NCBI RefSeq assembly: GCF_018326305.1
Contig: NZ_AP023415.1
Coordinates: forward strand, 992,001-1,056,000
Length of the DNA stretch: 64,000 bases
From: Vescimonas fastidiosa
Lineage (GTDB): Bacteria; Bacillota; Clostridia; Oscillospirales; Oscillospiraceae
Direction: 5' to 3'
The position numbers and the translations under genes are program-made. The number at the start of each line of letters is the position of its first letter. Positions within the stretch are counted from its first letter, which is position 1. The notes beneath the pieces were generated by a model. The model had not been told where the DNA came from. It was given only the letters and a program-made list of their open reading frames with translations, and did not search any database. Shown in pieces: positions 23,266-32,284 of the stretch.

Positions 23266-23519
23266 ACAGTCTCCTCCTTGTCCTCAGACTTCGGGACACT
23301 CTGTCCCAAAGCAGCCTTGCCGCCGTTCTGGATGGACTGGAGCAGCAGGGGCAGATCGGTGAGAGAAATACTCATGCCCCGCACGATGTCCACGATCTCG
23401 CTGTTTTCCGCCTCGTGCTTTTTCTGTTCCAGCTCCTTCAGACGGGCCTGCTGTTCCGCAATCTTGGCCTTGACCTTTTCGATCTCAGCCTCGATTTTTG
23501 CGCTTTTGCTGATTGCCAT
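23262..23519 (-). CDS. DUF4315 family protein
   Basis: Coiled-coil protein of 85 residues (SKSAKIEAEIEKVKAKIAEQ then QARLKELEQKKHEAE), with the closing DIVRGMSISLTDLPLLLQSI that defines DUF4315. ATG 23519 has AAGGAGG upstream. The C-terminal residues GQSVPK are encoded by an embedded dyad copy. It is a constant neighbour of the DUF4366 and NlpC/P60 genes in this family of elements. Its role is unknown. Confidence 0.88.
   Translation of the reverse strand: MAISKSAKIEAEIEKVKAKIAEQQARLKELEQKKHEAENSEIVDIVRGMSISLTDLPLLLQSIQNGGKAALGQSVPKSEDKEETV
23289..23311. repeat. 23-bp element dyad, copy 8 (in DUF4315 gene)
   Basis: Arms CTTCGGGACA and TGTCCCAAAG, centre CTC. Inside the 3' end of the coding region, read as LGQSVPK. 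Confidence 0.9.
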
Positions 23520-23537
23520 ATTCAAAAATCCTCCTTG

Positions 23538-25193
23538 TCAATAAAGTTTGCCGTAGGCATATAGGTGGGACTGCCAATAGCTGCTGTTCAGATTGGCGTA
23601 ACTGATGGGGTCGCCGCAATGGAGCATCCAGCCATCCCCCACATAAATGCCGCAATGGGAAACGCCCGGGGTGTCATAGGTTCCCGTGAAGAAAACCAGA
23701 TCGCCGGGCTTGGGGTTATTTGTCCGGGTGGAAATGTTGTAGAGCCCTTGGGCTCCCAGCCGCCCGAAGTCCCAGCCGCATTGATTATAGACATAGGACA
23801 CGAAGCCGCTGCAATCAAAGGAAGTGCTGGGATTGGAGCCGCCCCACACATAGGGGAAGCCCACATATTTTTCCGCCTCCGCCAGAATAGCCGCAAAGGT
23901 TTCATCGGCCAGATATTCCTCCGGGATGTCATGCTCCGGGGGCGGGTTGGTGTACTTGGGCACATAGCCGGACTCCGGGAACAGATCGGGGCGGTTGCCC
24001 AGCGTAGCCATATAGAGGGCATACCGGGAAAGCTGTTCCTCGGACATGGTATAGATCGGAACATGGGACAGGTTGAAATTTTCCAGCGTGACATAGCTGA
24101 TGTAGTAATCGTAGTACACCCGGTATCTGTCCGTATGGGTATTGCCCTCGTCATCCGTCCATGTGTCCGTTTCGTAGTAATAGCGTTCCTCCACCACCAC
24201 TTCCTCGGTCAGAATGTATTGCTTTTCAAAAAGGGATTGGAGCGTACCTTGTACCTCATCCACCGTCCACGCCCCTTCGTGGAGAGCGGAAAGCATGGAA
24301 ATCAGCACATAGGGATCATGCTCGATCTCGTCGAGGTCAAAGTGGTATTCGTCATAGCCGTGGGTTCTTTCGTAGCTGGCAAGATACTCCCGCAGCTCGT
24401 CCTCCAAGGCACAGTAGGCAGCTTCGGCTCCCAAAATATCGGCATCCTCGGATACATAGGTGCTGGCCGCCACCGCCCCCACAAGACCGTTGCCAACCGA
24501 CGCCATAGAAGAAACGCAGGACTGGAGAGAGAAGATCAGCAGACAGCAGGCCAGCGCAATAATTACGCCCACGGGATGCCGTTTGACAAAGGCCAGCGTC
24601 CGGGCTGCCAGCTTTTCCGTGGTGACAGCCGTTTTCTCAGCGGCCTTTGCCCCTTGCTTTGCGGCCTCCCGCGCCTGTTTCGCATACTGCTTTTGGATGC
24701 GCCGCTTTTGCAGATACCGGGAAAAGGCCCCCTTGTCCAGCTCGGGATGCTCCAGAGCCGCCGCCCGAAACTGATAATCCGCCGTGGCCTTGATATGCCT
24801 GGCCTCGGCCTTGCGGACTGCTTTTGCCGGGTGTTCCCGGATGGCCTTTTTTACATGGCGCGTACCATGCCGCAGAACAGACTCGCCCACCAGCTCGGAG
24901 CGGTGAGCGCCCTCGGTGCCCACATTTTCATGCTCCACCTCGTAGATTTTGCCGTGGACAAATGCGTGAACGCTGCCGCCAGCCGCCCGGCCCGCCCGTT
25001 TCACCGGGCCGGGGCGCTTGGGCGGCTTTTGCTTTGCCAGCTTCTCCTTGGCCTTGTCCAGCTTTTCGCCCCGCTTTTCCATACGGAGCTTGGACTCCGC
25101 CGCCTGTTCCTGCCGGCTCTTGTGTCGGAATTTGGATTTAGGGGACTTCGGGACACTTTGTCCCGAAGTGCCGTTACTCGCCTTTTCGCTCAT
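23538..25193 (-). CDS. NlpC/P60 cell-wall hydrolase of the transfer apparatus (CD1108 family)
   Basis: Peptidoglycan hydrolase of 551 residues that would open the wall for the conjugation channel. A basic, lysine/alanine-rich cytoplasmic region (1-205) precedes one membrane helix (VGVIIALACCLLIFSLQS, about 210-230). An extracellular region and a C-terminal NlpC/P60 domain (about 430-551) follow, with catalytic cysteine in TSFDCSGFVSYV and histidine in GVSHCGIYVG. Residues about 9-16 (SGQSVPKS) are encoded by a perfect dyad copy. The gene overlaps the end of the VirB4 gene by 20 bp. Confidence 0.93.
   Translation of the reverse strand: MSEKASNGTSGQSVPKSPKSKFRHKSRQEQAAESKLRMEKRGEKLDKAKEKLAKQKPPKRPGPVKRAGRAAGGSVHAFVHGKIYEVEHENVGTEGAHRSELVGESVLRHGTRHVKKAIREHPAKAVRKAEARHIKATADYQFRAAALEHPELDKGAFSRYLQKRRIQKQYAKQAREAAKQGAKAAEKTAVTTEKLAARTLAFVKRHPVGVIIALACCLLIFSLQSCVSSMASVGNGLVGAVAASTYVSEDADILGAEAAYCALEDELREYLASYERTHGYDEYHFDLDEIEHDPYVLISMLSALHEGAWTVDEVQGTLQSLFEKQYILTEEVVVEERYYYETDTWTDDEGNTHTDRYRVYYDYYISYVTLENFNLSHVPIYTMSEEQLSRYALYMATLGNRPDLFPESGYVPKYTNPPPEHDIPEEYLADETFAAILAEAEKYVGFPYVWGGSNPSTSFDCSGFVSYVYNQCGWDFGRLGAQGLYNISTRTNNPKPGDLVFFTGTYDTPGVSHCGIYVGDGWMLHCGDPISYANLNSSYWQSHLYAYGKLY
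25146..25168. repeat. 23-bp element dyad, copy 9 (perfect, in NlpC/P60 gene)
   Basis: Exact arms CTTCGGGACA/TGTCCCGAAG, centre CTT. Within the first codons of the NlpC/P60 gene and 6 bp past the VirB4 stop. Confidence 0.93.
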
Positions 25194-27537
25194 GGGCCAT
25201 ATCCTCCGGGCGGGTCGTCAGCAGATCGTAAATCTCACCACGCGGGAAACGGTCAATAAACGGGATGGTCACATTTCCATAAAACAACAGGCCCTCGCCC
25301 GAATTGGAGTGGGTGATGTAGGAAAGCTGGTGCTCCGAAATGCCGAGCTGTTTTGCCAAAATCGCCCGGTCACTCTGGGCCTGTGATAGCAGCACCATGA
25401 AATCGGTGTTGTCCAGAATGTTTGAGATCTCCGCGCTGGCCAGCAAGTCCTTCACATTTTGCGTCAAGGCCGACGGCACACAGCCCTTTTTACGGAGCAT
25501 TTTCCAGACGGCCACAAAGTAGCTGGCGGTCAACTGGTCACGGAGCAGAACATGGAACTCGTCGAAGTAGCACCAAGTCGCCACCCCCGCCCGGTAGTTT
25601 TCATCTACTGCCTGGGTGACAAACTCATTGGTAATGTGCATGGCGATCTTGCGGAGGTTTTCACCCATGCCCTTCAGCACGATGCACACCACCCGGTTTG
25701 AGGTCTGCACATTGGTGTGGTGGTTGAACAGGTTAAGGGAGCCTGTGCAGTAGAGTTCCAGCGCCGTTGCCACCCGCTTTGCCTCGGGCTCGGGCTGTTT
25801 CAGAAGCTCCTCATACAAATCTTGAAGCAGGGGCGTTTTTGCATTTTCCAGTCCCAGCGCCATCTCCCGGTAGACCTGCCGCACACAACGGTCAATGACC
25901 GTTCGCTCGATGGGCTGTAAGCCCTCCTTGCCGCCCAAAATTAGCTCACACAGGGACAAGAGGAAATCCGCCTTCATGGATAGAGGGCTTTCGCCGCCAT
26001 TCATATTCAGTTGGATGTCCATCGGGTTTAGGTGGTTGGGGCTGTCCGGGGCAATCTCAATCACCTGGGCTCCCAGCCTTCGGGCCAGCGGGACATATTC
26101 ACCCATTGGGTCAACAATCACAATGCGGTCATTGGTGGCGAGAAATACATTGAGCAGTTCACGCTTGGCCGCGAAGCTCTTACCACTACCTGTTGAGCCG
26201 AGGTACATTCCGTTGGCCGACTTCAGCTTTTTGCGGTCAGCCATGATGACATTGTGGGAAAGGGCGTTCATGCCGTAGTAGAGGGCCTGCCCGCCCATGC
26301 GGAGCTCACGGGTCATAAAGGGAATAAAAATCGCCGTGGAGCTGGTGGTCATGCCCCGCTGGATCTCCAGCTCGTTATAGCCGAGGGTCAGCGCGGAAAC
26401 AAACGCCTGCTCCTGTTGCCAGTCCAGACGCTTTAAGGCGCAGTTGTACTTCTGCGCGATGCCGCCCACGGTAAACACATCGTTTTCAAGCCGCTGGCGG
26501 TTGGGGGCCATGTTCACCACCGTAAAGGTCAACAGGAACATTCGCTCGTTGCGGGACTGGAGATCGGCCAGAAGCTCCGCCGCGTCCTTGCTGAAAGTGA
26601 TGAGGTCGGGCGGCAAAATCTCCATATCGTACCCTGCCCGGACAGCCTTTTTCTGTTCCTCGGCCTTCATGCGGCCAATGTCGGAGATTTTTCCCTTGAT
26701 GGTCTTAATGGCCTTGAGCTGATCCACCGTCTGAATGTGCATGGTAACGGTCAGCTCCGCGTCCAATTCCAAAATCTCGGCAAGGAGCTTGTCAGAGAGC
26801 TCCGACGCCAAAATCTGCAAATAGGACGCCGCGCCCCAATACCGGCCCACCCGGAAAGTGTGGCTGTCCCGGAAGTCAAAGCTATCCGGGGCGATGTAGT
26901 CCTTGGTGCCAAGGCCGTGTTTGGGAATGTCACTCCACGAAAAGCGGAACGGCTCCCGGTTGCCGGGGTGCATCTGGCTATGGAGCAGGGCCAGACGATC
27001 CCGCCCGTCCAGCGGCTCCGACTGAACGCCCAGCCGATGGAAGTTGCCCATCACATCGGCCTCCACACGCTCCAGACGGGGCCGGGCCTCGGCCACGCCC
27101 TCGGCGGGCAGTCCAAAGGTGATATATTTTGTGCGCTCAATGCCGTTGTTGCTTTTGGCAATCTGGTTTTTCAGCATGGAGGTGTACTCCTCCCGGACGC
27201 TGTTGAACTCGTCCTCAGCGGGCGGGATATTCACCTTGTAGCGGCTGCGGTCACGGGAGCGGCGGTTGATAAAGGAAAGCTGGAACGGCAGGGAGCTGTC
27301 GAAGTAATTGAGGAATGAGCTCCAGCCGCCAAAGATGGCCGTCTGATCCTCGGTGGACGCTACGGAATAGTTGATATCCTCGTATTCCACGGTTTTCGTG
27401 TAAACGCCGCCGGGGAGCTGGCACACGCCGTCCGGGTGCATGGCGATATAGGGAATGGTCTGCTGGGCCGAAAGTCCGGCCCGGCCTTTAGCGGCCCTTG
27501 CGGTGCCGCGCTTTTTGGGTTTGCTTTTTGTCTGCAA
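25174..27537 (-). CDS. VirB4-type conjugation ATPase (CD1110 family)
   Basis: Cytoplasmic ATPase that powers channel assembly and DNA transfer, 787 residues from the chosen start. The N-terminal domain (PDGVCQLPGGVYTKTVEYEDINY) and the long CagE/TrbE/VirB-like middle are followed by the RecA-like core. This has Walker A GSTGSGKSFAAKRE, Walker B ATWCYFDEFHVLL and the downstream ALTQNVKDLLAS motif. No ATG fits. TTG 27537 has AAAGGAGG with 7-8 base spacing inside the end of prgI, so a TTG start with a 50-bp overlap is most likely. The frame continues to 27666 without a ribosome site. Confidence 0.95.
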   Translation of the reverse strand: MQTKSKPKKRGTARAAKGRAGLSAQQTIPYIAMHPDGVCQLPGGVYTKTVEYEDINYSVASTEDQTAIFGGWSSFLNYFDSSLPFQLSFINRRSRDRSRYKVNIPPAEDEFNSVREEYTSMLKNQIAKSNNGIERTKYITFGLPAEGVAEARPRLERVEADVMGNFHRLGVQSEPLDGRDRLALLHSQMHPGNREPFRFSWSDIPKHGLGTKDYIAPDSFDFRDSHTFRVGRYWGAASYLQILASELSDKLLAEILELDAELTVTMHIQTVDQLKAIKTIKGKISDIGRMKAEEQKKAVRAGYDMEILPPDLITFSKDAAELLADLQSRNERMFLLTFTVVNMAPNRQRLENDVFTVGGIAQKYNCALKRLDWQQEQAFVSALTLGYNELEIQRGMTTSSTAIFIPFMTRELRMGGQALYYGMNALSHNVIMADRKKLKSANGMYLGSTGSGKSFAAKRELLNVFLATNDRIVIVDPMGEYVPLARRLGAQVIEIAPDSPNHLNPMDIQLNMNGGESPLSMKADFLLSLCELILGGKEGLQPIERTVIDRCVRQVYREMALGLENAKTPLLQDLYEELLKQPEPEAKRVATALELYCTGSLNLFNHHTNVQTSNRVVCIVLKGMGENLRKIAMHITNEFVTQAVDENYRAGVATWCYFDEFHVLLRDQLTASYFVAVWKMLRKKGCVPSALTQNVKDLLASAEISNILDNTDFMVLLSQAQSDRAILAKQLGISEHQLSYITHSNSGEGLLFYGNVTIPFIDRFPRGEIYDLLTTRPEDMAHERKGE

Positions 27538-27871
27538 TAGGCTCCTCCTTTCCCGCAAACGGAGCATAGATATTCTGCGTTTTGTACGGTCTGATGCCGG
27601 GCCGGGTGAACTTGGCCCGAATGATGTTCCGCACCACCTTTTCAAAGGGCAGGCCATCCCGCTCATACATCGCCAGCATGAACGCCGGGAGCATCACCAC
27701 CAGCATGACGAACATGGCCCCGGTGCTGCCAAAGGAGCTCCGGGAAAACAGATAGGCCGGGATGCCCACCAACGCCGCGCCGCCAAAGCAGACGAGTTGG
27801 CGCTTGGTGAGGTTAAAGGCGATTTTGGTTTTGATTTTGGATAGGTCGTTAGGTACATTCACATACGGCAT
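27488..27871 (-). CDS. prgI: PrgI family conjugation membrane protein
   Basis: Membrane protein of 127 residues. The family opening PYVNVPNDLSKIKTKIAFNL and two close hydrophobic helices (LVCFGGAALVGIPAYLF and AMFVMLVVMLPAFMLAMYE) are followed by DGLPFEKVVRNIIRAKF. PrgI-like proteins are VirB3-like partners of the VirB4 ATPase, and the two genes overlap here by 50 bp. The C-terminal tail is lysine/arginine-rich. It begins 28 bp after a dyad copy that lies in the MT-A70 gene. Confidence 0.92.
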   Translation of the reverse strand: MPYVNVPNDLSKIKTKIAFNLTKRQLVCFGGAALVGIPAYLFSRSSFGSTGAMFVMLVVMLPAFMLAMYERDGLPFEKVVRNIIRAKFTRPGIRPYKTQNIYAPFAGKEEPIADKKQTQKARHRKGR

Positions 27872-28457
27872 GATTGGCCTCCTTTCTGCCGTTTTTCACT
27901 TCGGGACACTTTGTCCCAAAGTCCGGGATCGTGGGCTCCACCTCGTTTCCCCACACATCCCAGCCGGGCGGGGTCTGCCTTGCGAACAGCTCCACACGGG
28001 GCAGATCACCCATGAGGGCCACGATCTTGTCACGGGCCTCGTCGGGCTTTTTGCTGTGGGCTTCAATGGGAGAAATGATAAACTGATGGACATTGGCCGC
28101 CTGCCGCTTGGGGTGGCCCCGTGTAGCCAGCAGACAGATTTCAGCGTTGCCCCGCGTCCAAAAGCCCAGCCCGTAAAACCAGCTATCCACTTTTTTGTTC
28201 TTTTTCAGCCAGACAAAGGCCACGCTTTTATAGGTAAAGCCCCACGCCTCTATGAGCCGCAGGGCCTCCGGGAGCTGGGGAAAAGTCGCCCACAAAAAAA
28301 GCGCGCAGTCCGGGGCCGCAAGCTCGGCCACAGGCAGCGCGCACAATTCATTGATACTCATGGTGGGGTAATGGTTCTCTGCCGCCCCTTGCAAGCCCTT
28401 TTGGGCGTACCGCCAAGGGGGATCGGCGTAAATGATAGGATATTTACCGATAGTCAT
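27849..28457 (-). CDS. MT-A70 family adenine methyltransferase
   Basis: S-adenosylmethionine-dependent methyltransferase of 202 residues. Catalytic DPPW (IIYADPPWRY, residues 10-13 region), the FLWATFPQLPEAL segment and the WLKKNKKVDSWFYGLGFWTRGNAEICLLATRG block are typical of phage and element MT-A70 enzymes, which form N6-methyladenine in DNA. The end of the gene (DFGTKCPEVKNG) is encoded by a dyad copy in a second reading frame. It overlaps a second methyltransferase gene by 4 bp and prgI by 23 bp. It probably protects the element from restriction in new hosts. Confidence 0.92.
   Translation of the reverse strand: MTIGKYPIIYADPPWRYAQKGLQGAAENHYPTMSINELCALPVAELAAPDCALFLWATFPQLPEALRLIEAWGFTYKSVAFVWLKKNKKVDSWFYGLGFWTRGNAEICLLATRGHPKRQAANVHQFIISPIEAHSKKPDEARDKIVALMGDLPRVELFARQTPPGWDVWGNEVEPTIPDFGTKCPEVKNGRKEANHAVCECT
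27899..27921. repeat. 23-bp element dyad, copy 10 (in MT-A70 gene)
   Basis: Arms CTTCGGGACA and TGTCCCAAAG, centre CTT. Inside the 3' coding end, read as FGTKCPEV, a different frame from copies 8, 9 and 11. Confidence 0.92.
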
Positions 28458-29239
28458 TCTCCTTTCTCACCGCGCTCCACGGCCAGTCGCGCCTGTTCAA
28501 TGCGCTGGACGGCGGGGCCATAGATGGCCGGGGCGCTTTCAAAGCAGACGAAACGGCGGCCCGTGTTGAGGGCGGCCACGGCGGTGGTCCCGGAGCCAGC
28601 ACAGAGATCGGCCACCACCTCGCCGGGGCGGGTGTAGGTCTTGATAAGGTACTCGCACAGCTCCACGGGCTTTTGCGTGGGGTGGGTAGGGTGCGCCACC
28701 GTCTGCACAAACAGCACATTTCCCGGATAGCGCCGCCCGTCATTGGATGCCGAGCCCTGGCGTTCAAACTTGCCGTAGTTGGGACTCGATCCCTTGCGGG
28801 CGTGTACCTTGCTGTACGGCTCTCCATAAGTAAACTGCGGGAAGTAGGCCGGGGACTTCTGGTAGAACACCAGAATGTTCTCCGACTTTTTCAGCGGGGC
28901 GCGGTTGGCATTGAGAAAGCCCGTCCCGCGTTCCTTATACCATATCCACTCATAGCGGAGCATGGCAAGGTTGGATGCCCCCAGCACCTTGTCATAGGGG
29001 CATTGAGCGAAGAACAGGGCCGCACCGTCGGGCTTGACTGCCCAGCGCACCGCCTCCCACAGCGCATCCAGCGGCAAGGGCACATCCCAATAGTTCCGGG
29101 TGGTGCCGTAGGGCGGATCGGTCAAAAGCATATCCACCGAATGACGGGGCAAGGACAACAGCCCCTTGATCCCGTCCATGAGAAACAGGCCCTCGGTCAG
29201 CTTCGGGACACTCTGTCCCAAAGTGGAAGTATCGGCCAT
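28454..29239 (-). CDS. Site-specific DNA methyltransferase (N4/N6, DPPY class)
   Basis: Adenine or N4-cytosine DNA methyltransferase of 261 residues. Catalytic motif IV is LLTDPPYGTTRNYWD near residue 45, and the SAM-binding motif I, DLCAGSGTTAVAALNTGR, comes later at about 220, giving the beta-class order. THPTQKPVELCEYLI is also present. The start chosen is ATG 29239 with AAGGGG upstream. The N-terminal TLGQSVPKL is encoded by a dyad copy. It follows the VirB6-like gene and overlaps the MT-A70 gene. No matching endonuclease gene is seen, so it is an orphan methyltransferase. Confidence 0.93.
   Translation of the reverse strand: MADTSTLGQSVPKLTEGLFLMDGIKGLLSLPRHSVDMLLTDPPYGTTRNYWDVPLPLDALWEAVRWAVKPDGAALFFAQCPYDKVLGASNLAMLRYEWIWYKERGTGFLNANRAPLKKSENILVFYQKSPAYFPQFTYGEPYSKVHARKGSSPNYGKFERQGSASNDGRRYPGNVLFVQTVAHPTHPTQKPVELCEYLIKTYTRPGEVVADLCAGSGTTAVAALNTGRRFVCFESAPAIYGPAVQRIEQARLAVERGEKGE
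29201..29223. repeat. 23-bp element dyad, copy 11 (in methyltransferase gene)
   Basis: Arms CTTCGGGACA and TGTCCCAAAG, centre CTC. Falls in codons about 6-13 and is read as LGQSVPK. Confidence 0.92.
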
Positions 29240-29254
29240 AATCACGCCCCTTTC

Positions 29255-30121
29255 TCAATGTGCGCCAAAGATACTTTTGCTGATAGACCCGGTTTTGAAC
29301 AGCATGAAGCAGAGCAAAACCGTGTACCCCACACAGCCCCAAATGGCCCCGATGGGGTCGCCGCTGGTGGAGATACCCTGCACCAACACGCCGTAGATGC
29401 CAACGCACAGCAGAATGAGCAAGCCTTGGAAACCGACGGCGAACAGGGATTTTAGATAGTTCTGGCCCATCTGTCCGACTTCCCGGTTAGAGAGGGTCGC
29501 CACGGGGATGGGGGCCAAACTGGTCAGCATATAGATTTCCAGCATACGGCCATAGACAAGAACGAAAATAATGATGTTCAGCGCAGTCATGGTAAAGCCA
29601 ATCAGCATGGACTGCATAAACAGCCCCAGCAGCTCCCCAAGGCCCATCGTTTCCAAGGTGGCCTCCAGCGTATCCAGCATCCCCGGCGTGATGTTGGTGG
29701 AACCTTGAATAATGCCAGAGGATCGGGCGATCACGCTCTGCGACACATCGAACACCGCGTTTACAATATTGAATGTGTTGGAGAGAATGAGGATGGCCGC
29801 CGCCGTTTTGAATATCCACTTGAAGAATATCCATGTGTCGATGTCATGCAGATTGTTCCTGTCTATGAGCATCTGGATCAGTTCATAGGTTGCAACAAAG
29901 GTTAGGATCAGTCCGGCAATCGGTAAAATCACCGTTTCGGATATTTGCCGTATGAGGGAGAAAACCCCGGCGTTCCACGCCGCCGGGGGTGTTCCCACCT
30001 GTACCGCGATTTCTCCGACTCGGGTATTCACCGTGTCAAAAAGCCCCGTGAGGTTTCCCATGATTCCCTCGATCAGAAGCTCTTTCAGCCATTCCGTGAT
30101 CCATTCGGTGAGAATACCCAT
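29255..30121 (-). CDS. VirB6/TrbL-like conjugation membrane protein (CD1112 family)
   Basis: Polytopic membrane protein of 288 residues with about six helices, forming part of the inner-membrane channel. ISETVILPIAGLILTFVATYELIQML, FFKWIFKTAAAILILSNTFNIV and the later block VLVYGRMLEIYMLTSLAPIPVATL followed by GQNYLKSLFAVGFQGLLILL are characteristic of the CD1112-type VirB6-like family. It lies between the Maff2 gene and the methyltransferase gene, and 12 bp separates it from Maff2, consistent with one transfer operon. Confidence 0.92.
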   Translation of the reverse strand: MGILTEWITEWLKELLIEGIMGNLTGLFDTVNTRVGEIAVQVGTPPAAWNAGVFSLIRQISETVILPIAGLILTFVATYELIQMLIDRNNLHDIDTWIFFKWIFKTAAAILILSNTFNIVNAVFDVSQSVIARSSGIIQGSTNITPGMLDTLEATLETMGLGELLGLFMQSMLIGFTMTALNIIIFVLVYGRMLEIYMLTSLAPIPVATLSNREVGQMGQNYLKSLFAVGFQGLLILLCVGIYGVLVQGISTSGDPIGAIWGCVGYTVLLCFMLFKTGSISKSIFGAH

Positions 30122-30132
30122 AAGCCGTTACC

Positions 30133-30345
30133 TTAAAACAGGCCAGACAGCAGGGGGATCAGAGTGGTGCCAATCACGATGATACCGCCGCCAGCCATGA
30201 GCTGCTTCATGCCCTGGCTTTTCGCGCCGGGGTTGTCGGAACCATAACCTTCCAGCAGATTGACCACGCCCCACACGCCAAGGCCAGCGCCGAGAGCAAC
30301 AACAAGGGTCTGCAAAGTAGTGATAGCGGAAGCGAAAAACTGCAT
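30133..30345 (-). CDS. Maff2 family membrane protein
   Basis: Small hydrophobic protein of 70 residues starting MQFFASAITTLQTLVVALGA, with GVVNLLEGYGSDNPGAKSQG in the middle and a second helix (GGGIIVIGTTLIPLLSGLF). This is the complete Maff2 pattern. Size and topology are like VirB2/TrbC pilin-type subunits, but that equivalence is inferred. ATG 30345 with GGAGG 5 bases upstream is chosen; the longer frame upstream overlaps the VirD4 end and has no ribosome site. Confidence 0.9.
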   Translation of the reverse strand: MQFFASAITTLQTLVVALGAGLGVWGVVNLLEGYGSDNPGAKSQGMKQLMAGGGIIVIGTTLIPLLSGLF

Positions 30346-30418
30346 ATATTCCTCCATTTCTCCGGGGTCATAGCCCCGGCCATGAAAAAAGCCGCCCGGT
30401 GTGGGCGGCAAGTGACTG

Positions 30419-30441
30419 CTTCGGGACACTTTGTCTCGAAG
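30419..30441. repeat. 23-bp element dyad, copy 12
   Basis: Arms CTTCGGGACA and TGTCTCGAAG, centre CTT. Four bases past the VirD4 stop codon. Confidence 0.92.
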
Positions 30442-30445
30442 TGAA

Positions 30446-32284
30446 TTATATAAAAGCGTCGGGATCGTCGATGTCGTCATAGCTCAGGATGTCCTCGTCC
30501 TCGGCTGTGAGCGCATCTTCGGGCACCGCCGCCTCGTACACCTCGCAAACCTCATTCAGCCCGGGCCGCCTGCGGCGGTTTATGAGCTTGTCGAGGTCAA
30601 AGGCGTTTTTGGTTTTATCGGCCTCTGCCGTGTATCGGTAATTGGGGTGCTGCTTCAAATCGTACTTTTTAGAGAAGAACGGCGGCAGGCCCCGGAGCTG
30701 CAAAATGCACTTGTCTCCGGGCATGGTCGCCAGTTCGCTGGGGGTCATCAGTTCCCGGCCCAGCCGCTGGGTGTTCTGGTTGTAGCTTTCAGACTGCCCA
30801 CGGGAGCGGCCCTCGGTCTGCATGGAGATGGTGGCCTTGCCCAGCCAGTTCTCGGATATTTCCTTGATGGTACTGGACTCACGGCCACCGAGAAAAATCA
30901 CGCTGTCCATGTTGCCGAGGATTGTCTCAGCGTTTTTATCGTAAATGGCCTTGCATTGGGCCAACTGCTGGTACAGCAGACACAGACTGACCTCACGGGA
31001 GCGGATAACGGCGCAGAGCTTTTCCAGCCCCGGCACCTGTCCCGTGTTAGCCGCCTCGTCCCAAAGCACCCGCACATGATGGGGCAGGCGGCCCCCATGC
31101 ACATTGTCCGCCCGCTCACAGAGCAGATTGAACATTTGCGAAAAGGCCAGAGCCACCAAAAAATTGTAGGTGCTGTCCGTGTCAGAGATGACAAAGAAAG
31201 TAGCTGTTTTCCTATCGCCCATGCGGTCAAGCTCCAGCTCGTCATAGGACATAATTTCCCGGAGCTGGGGAATGTCAAAGGGAGCCAAACGAGCGCCGCA
31301 GGAAATAAGGATCGATTTTGCCGTCTTGCCGCTGCTTAACTTGTACTTTTTGTACTGCTTCACGGCGAAGCAATCGGGCTTGCGCTTTTCCAGCCCCGCA
31401 AACATATAGTCCACGGCGTTCATAAAGTCCTCGTCATCCTCCTTGACCTCCATCCCGGAAATCATGTCCACCAGCGTGTTCATGTTTCGATCCTCGGCGG
31501 GGCCCTCAAAGATGATATAGGCGATAAGCGCACAATACAAAAGTGTCTCGGCCTTCGTCCAAAACGGATCGCCCTCCTTGCCCTCTCCCTTGGTGTTGGA
31601 GATCAGCGCATTGACAAACTTTAGGATGTCGGCCTCGTTCTTGATGTACGCCAGCGGGTTATAGTGCATGGACTTGGAAAAATCAATGCTATTAAAAACC
31701 TTGATTTTATATCCACGCTTTTTTTGCAGGAAATAGCCCACCTGCCCGAGGACGCCGCCTTTTGGATCGACCACCACATACGAGGAATGGGCTTGAAGAA
31801 GCTGGGGCGTGAGCCAGAACCGGGTTTTGCCCGAGCCGGACGATCCGATGATACAGGCGTTGAGGTTGCGGGCATTGGCCGGGATCTTCGGGCGGGTGTT
31901 CATGGTGAGAAGCTCCGTCCCGGTGAGAATGACATTGTTCTCAAACTTTGGATCGACAAAAGGCTGGATGTCTTTAGGCCCGCCCCAACGGGAGCTGCCG
32001 TATTCCTCATCCCGGCGATATTTCTTGGCGTTCTTGCTCTTGAAGTAGATCAGCAGGCGAAAAGCCACCGCACCCACAAAGCCAATGAGCCAGTCAAAGG
32101 GATCAAGCCCCGGCGAGAAATTCGCAAAAGCCACGCCGATGGTCTGCATGAGCCCCAGCAGTTTTTCCTCGAAGTTCGCACCAGCGGCCAGACGGTAGGC
32201 CGTACCCATTTTCAAGCAGGCCCAGCCGATGAACAGATACGGGATATTGGGGAGTACATATTTTCTGATCTTATCTGTCCGCAT
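30446..32284 (-). CDS. VirD4/TraG-type coupling ATPase (CD1115 family)
   Basis: Type IV coupling protein of 612 residues that delivers the relaxase-DNA complex to the channel. Two N-terminal membrane helices (near 10-30 and 55-75) precede the ATPase domain. It has Walker A IGSSGSGKTRFW near residue 143, VVDPKGGVLGQVGYF, Walker B VRVLWDEAANTG near 400 and the conserved LLYQQLAQCKAIYDKNAETI and FLGGRESSTIKEIS blocks. The acidic C-terminal tail (EDEDILSYDDIDDPDAF) may recognise substrates. It overlaps pcfB by 14 bp. Confidence 0.95.
   Translation of the reverse strand: MRTDKIRKYVLPNIPYLFIGWACLKMGTAYRLAAGANFEEKLLGLMQTIGVAFANFSPGLDPFDWLIGFVGAVAFRLLIYFKSKNAKKYRRDEEYGSSRWGGPKDIQPFVDPKFENNVILTGTELLTMNTRPKIPANARNLNACIIGSSGSGKTRFWLTPQLLQAHSSYVVVDPKGGVLGQVGYFLQKKRGYKIKVFNSIDFSKSMHYNPLAYIKNEADILKFVNALISNTKGEGKEGDPFWTKAETLLYCALIAYIIFEGPAEDRNMNTLVDMISGMEVKEDDEDFMNAVDYMFAGLEKRKPDCFAVKQYKKYKLSSGKTAKSILISCGARLAPFDIPQLREIMSYDELELDRMGDRKTATFFVISDTDSTYNFLVALAFSQMFNLLCERADNVHGGRLPHHVRVLWDEAANTGQVPGLEKLCAVIRSREVSLCLLYQQLAQCKAIYDKNAETILGNMDSVIFLGGRESSTIKEISENWLGKATISMQTEGRSRGQSESYNQNTQRLGRELMTPSELATMPGDKCILQLRGLPPFFSKKYDLKQHPNYRYTAEADKTKNAFDLDKLINRRRRPGLNEVCEVYEAAVPEDALTAEDEDILSYDDIDDPDAFI

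Noticed and set aside
23565-25259. 564-codon plus-strand frame
   Set aside because: Antisense of the NlpC/P60 gene, which has catalytic motifs, a ribosome site and operon context.
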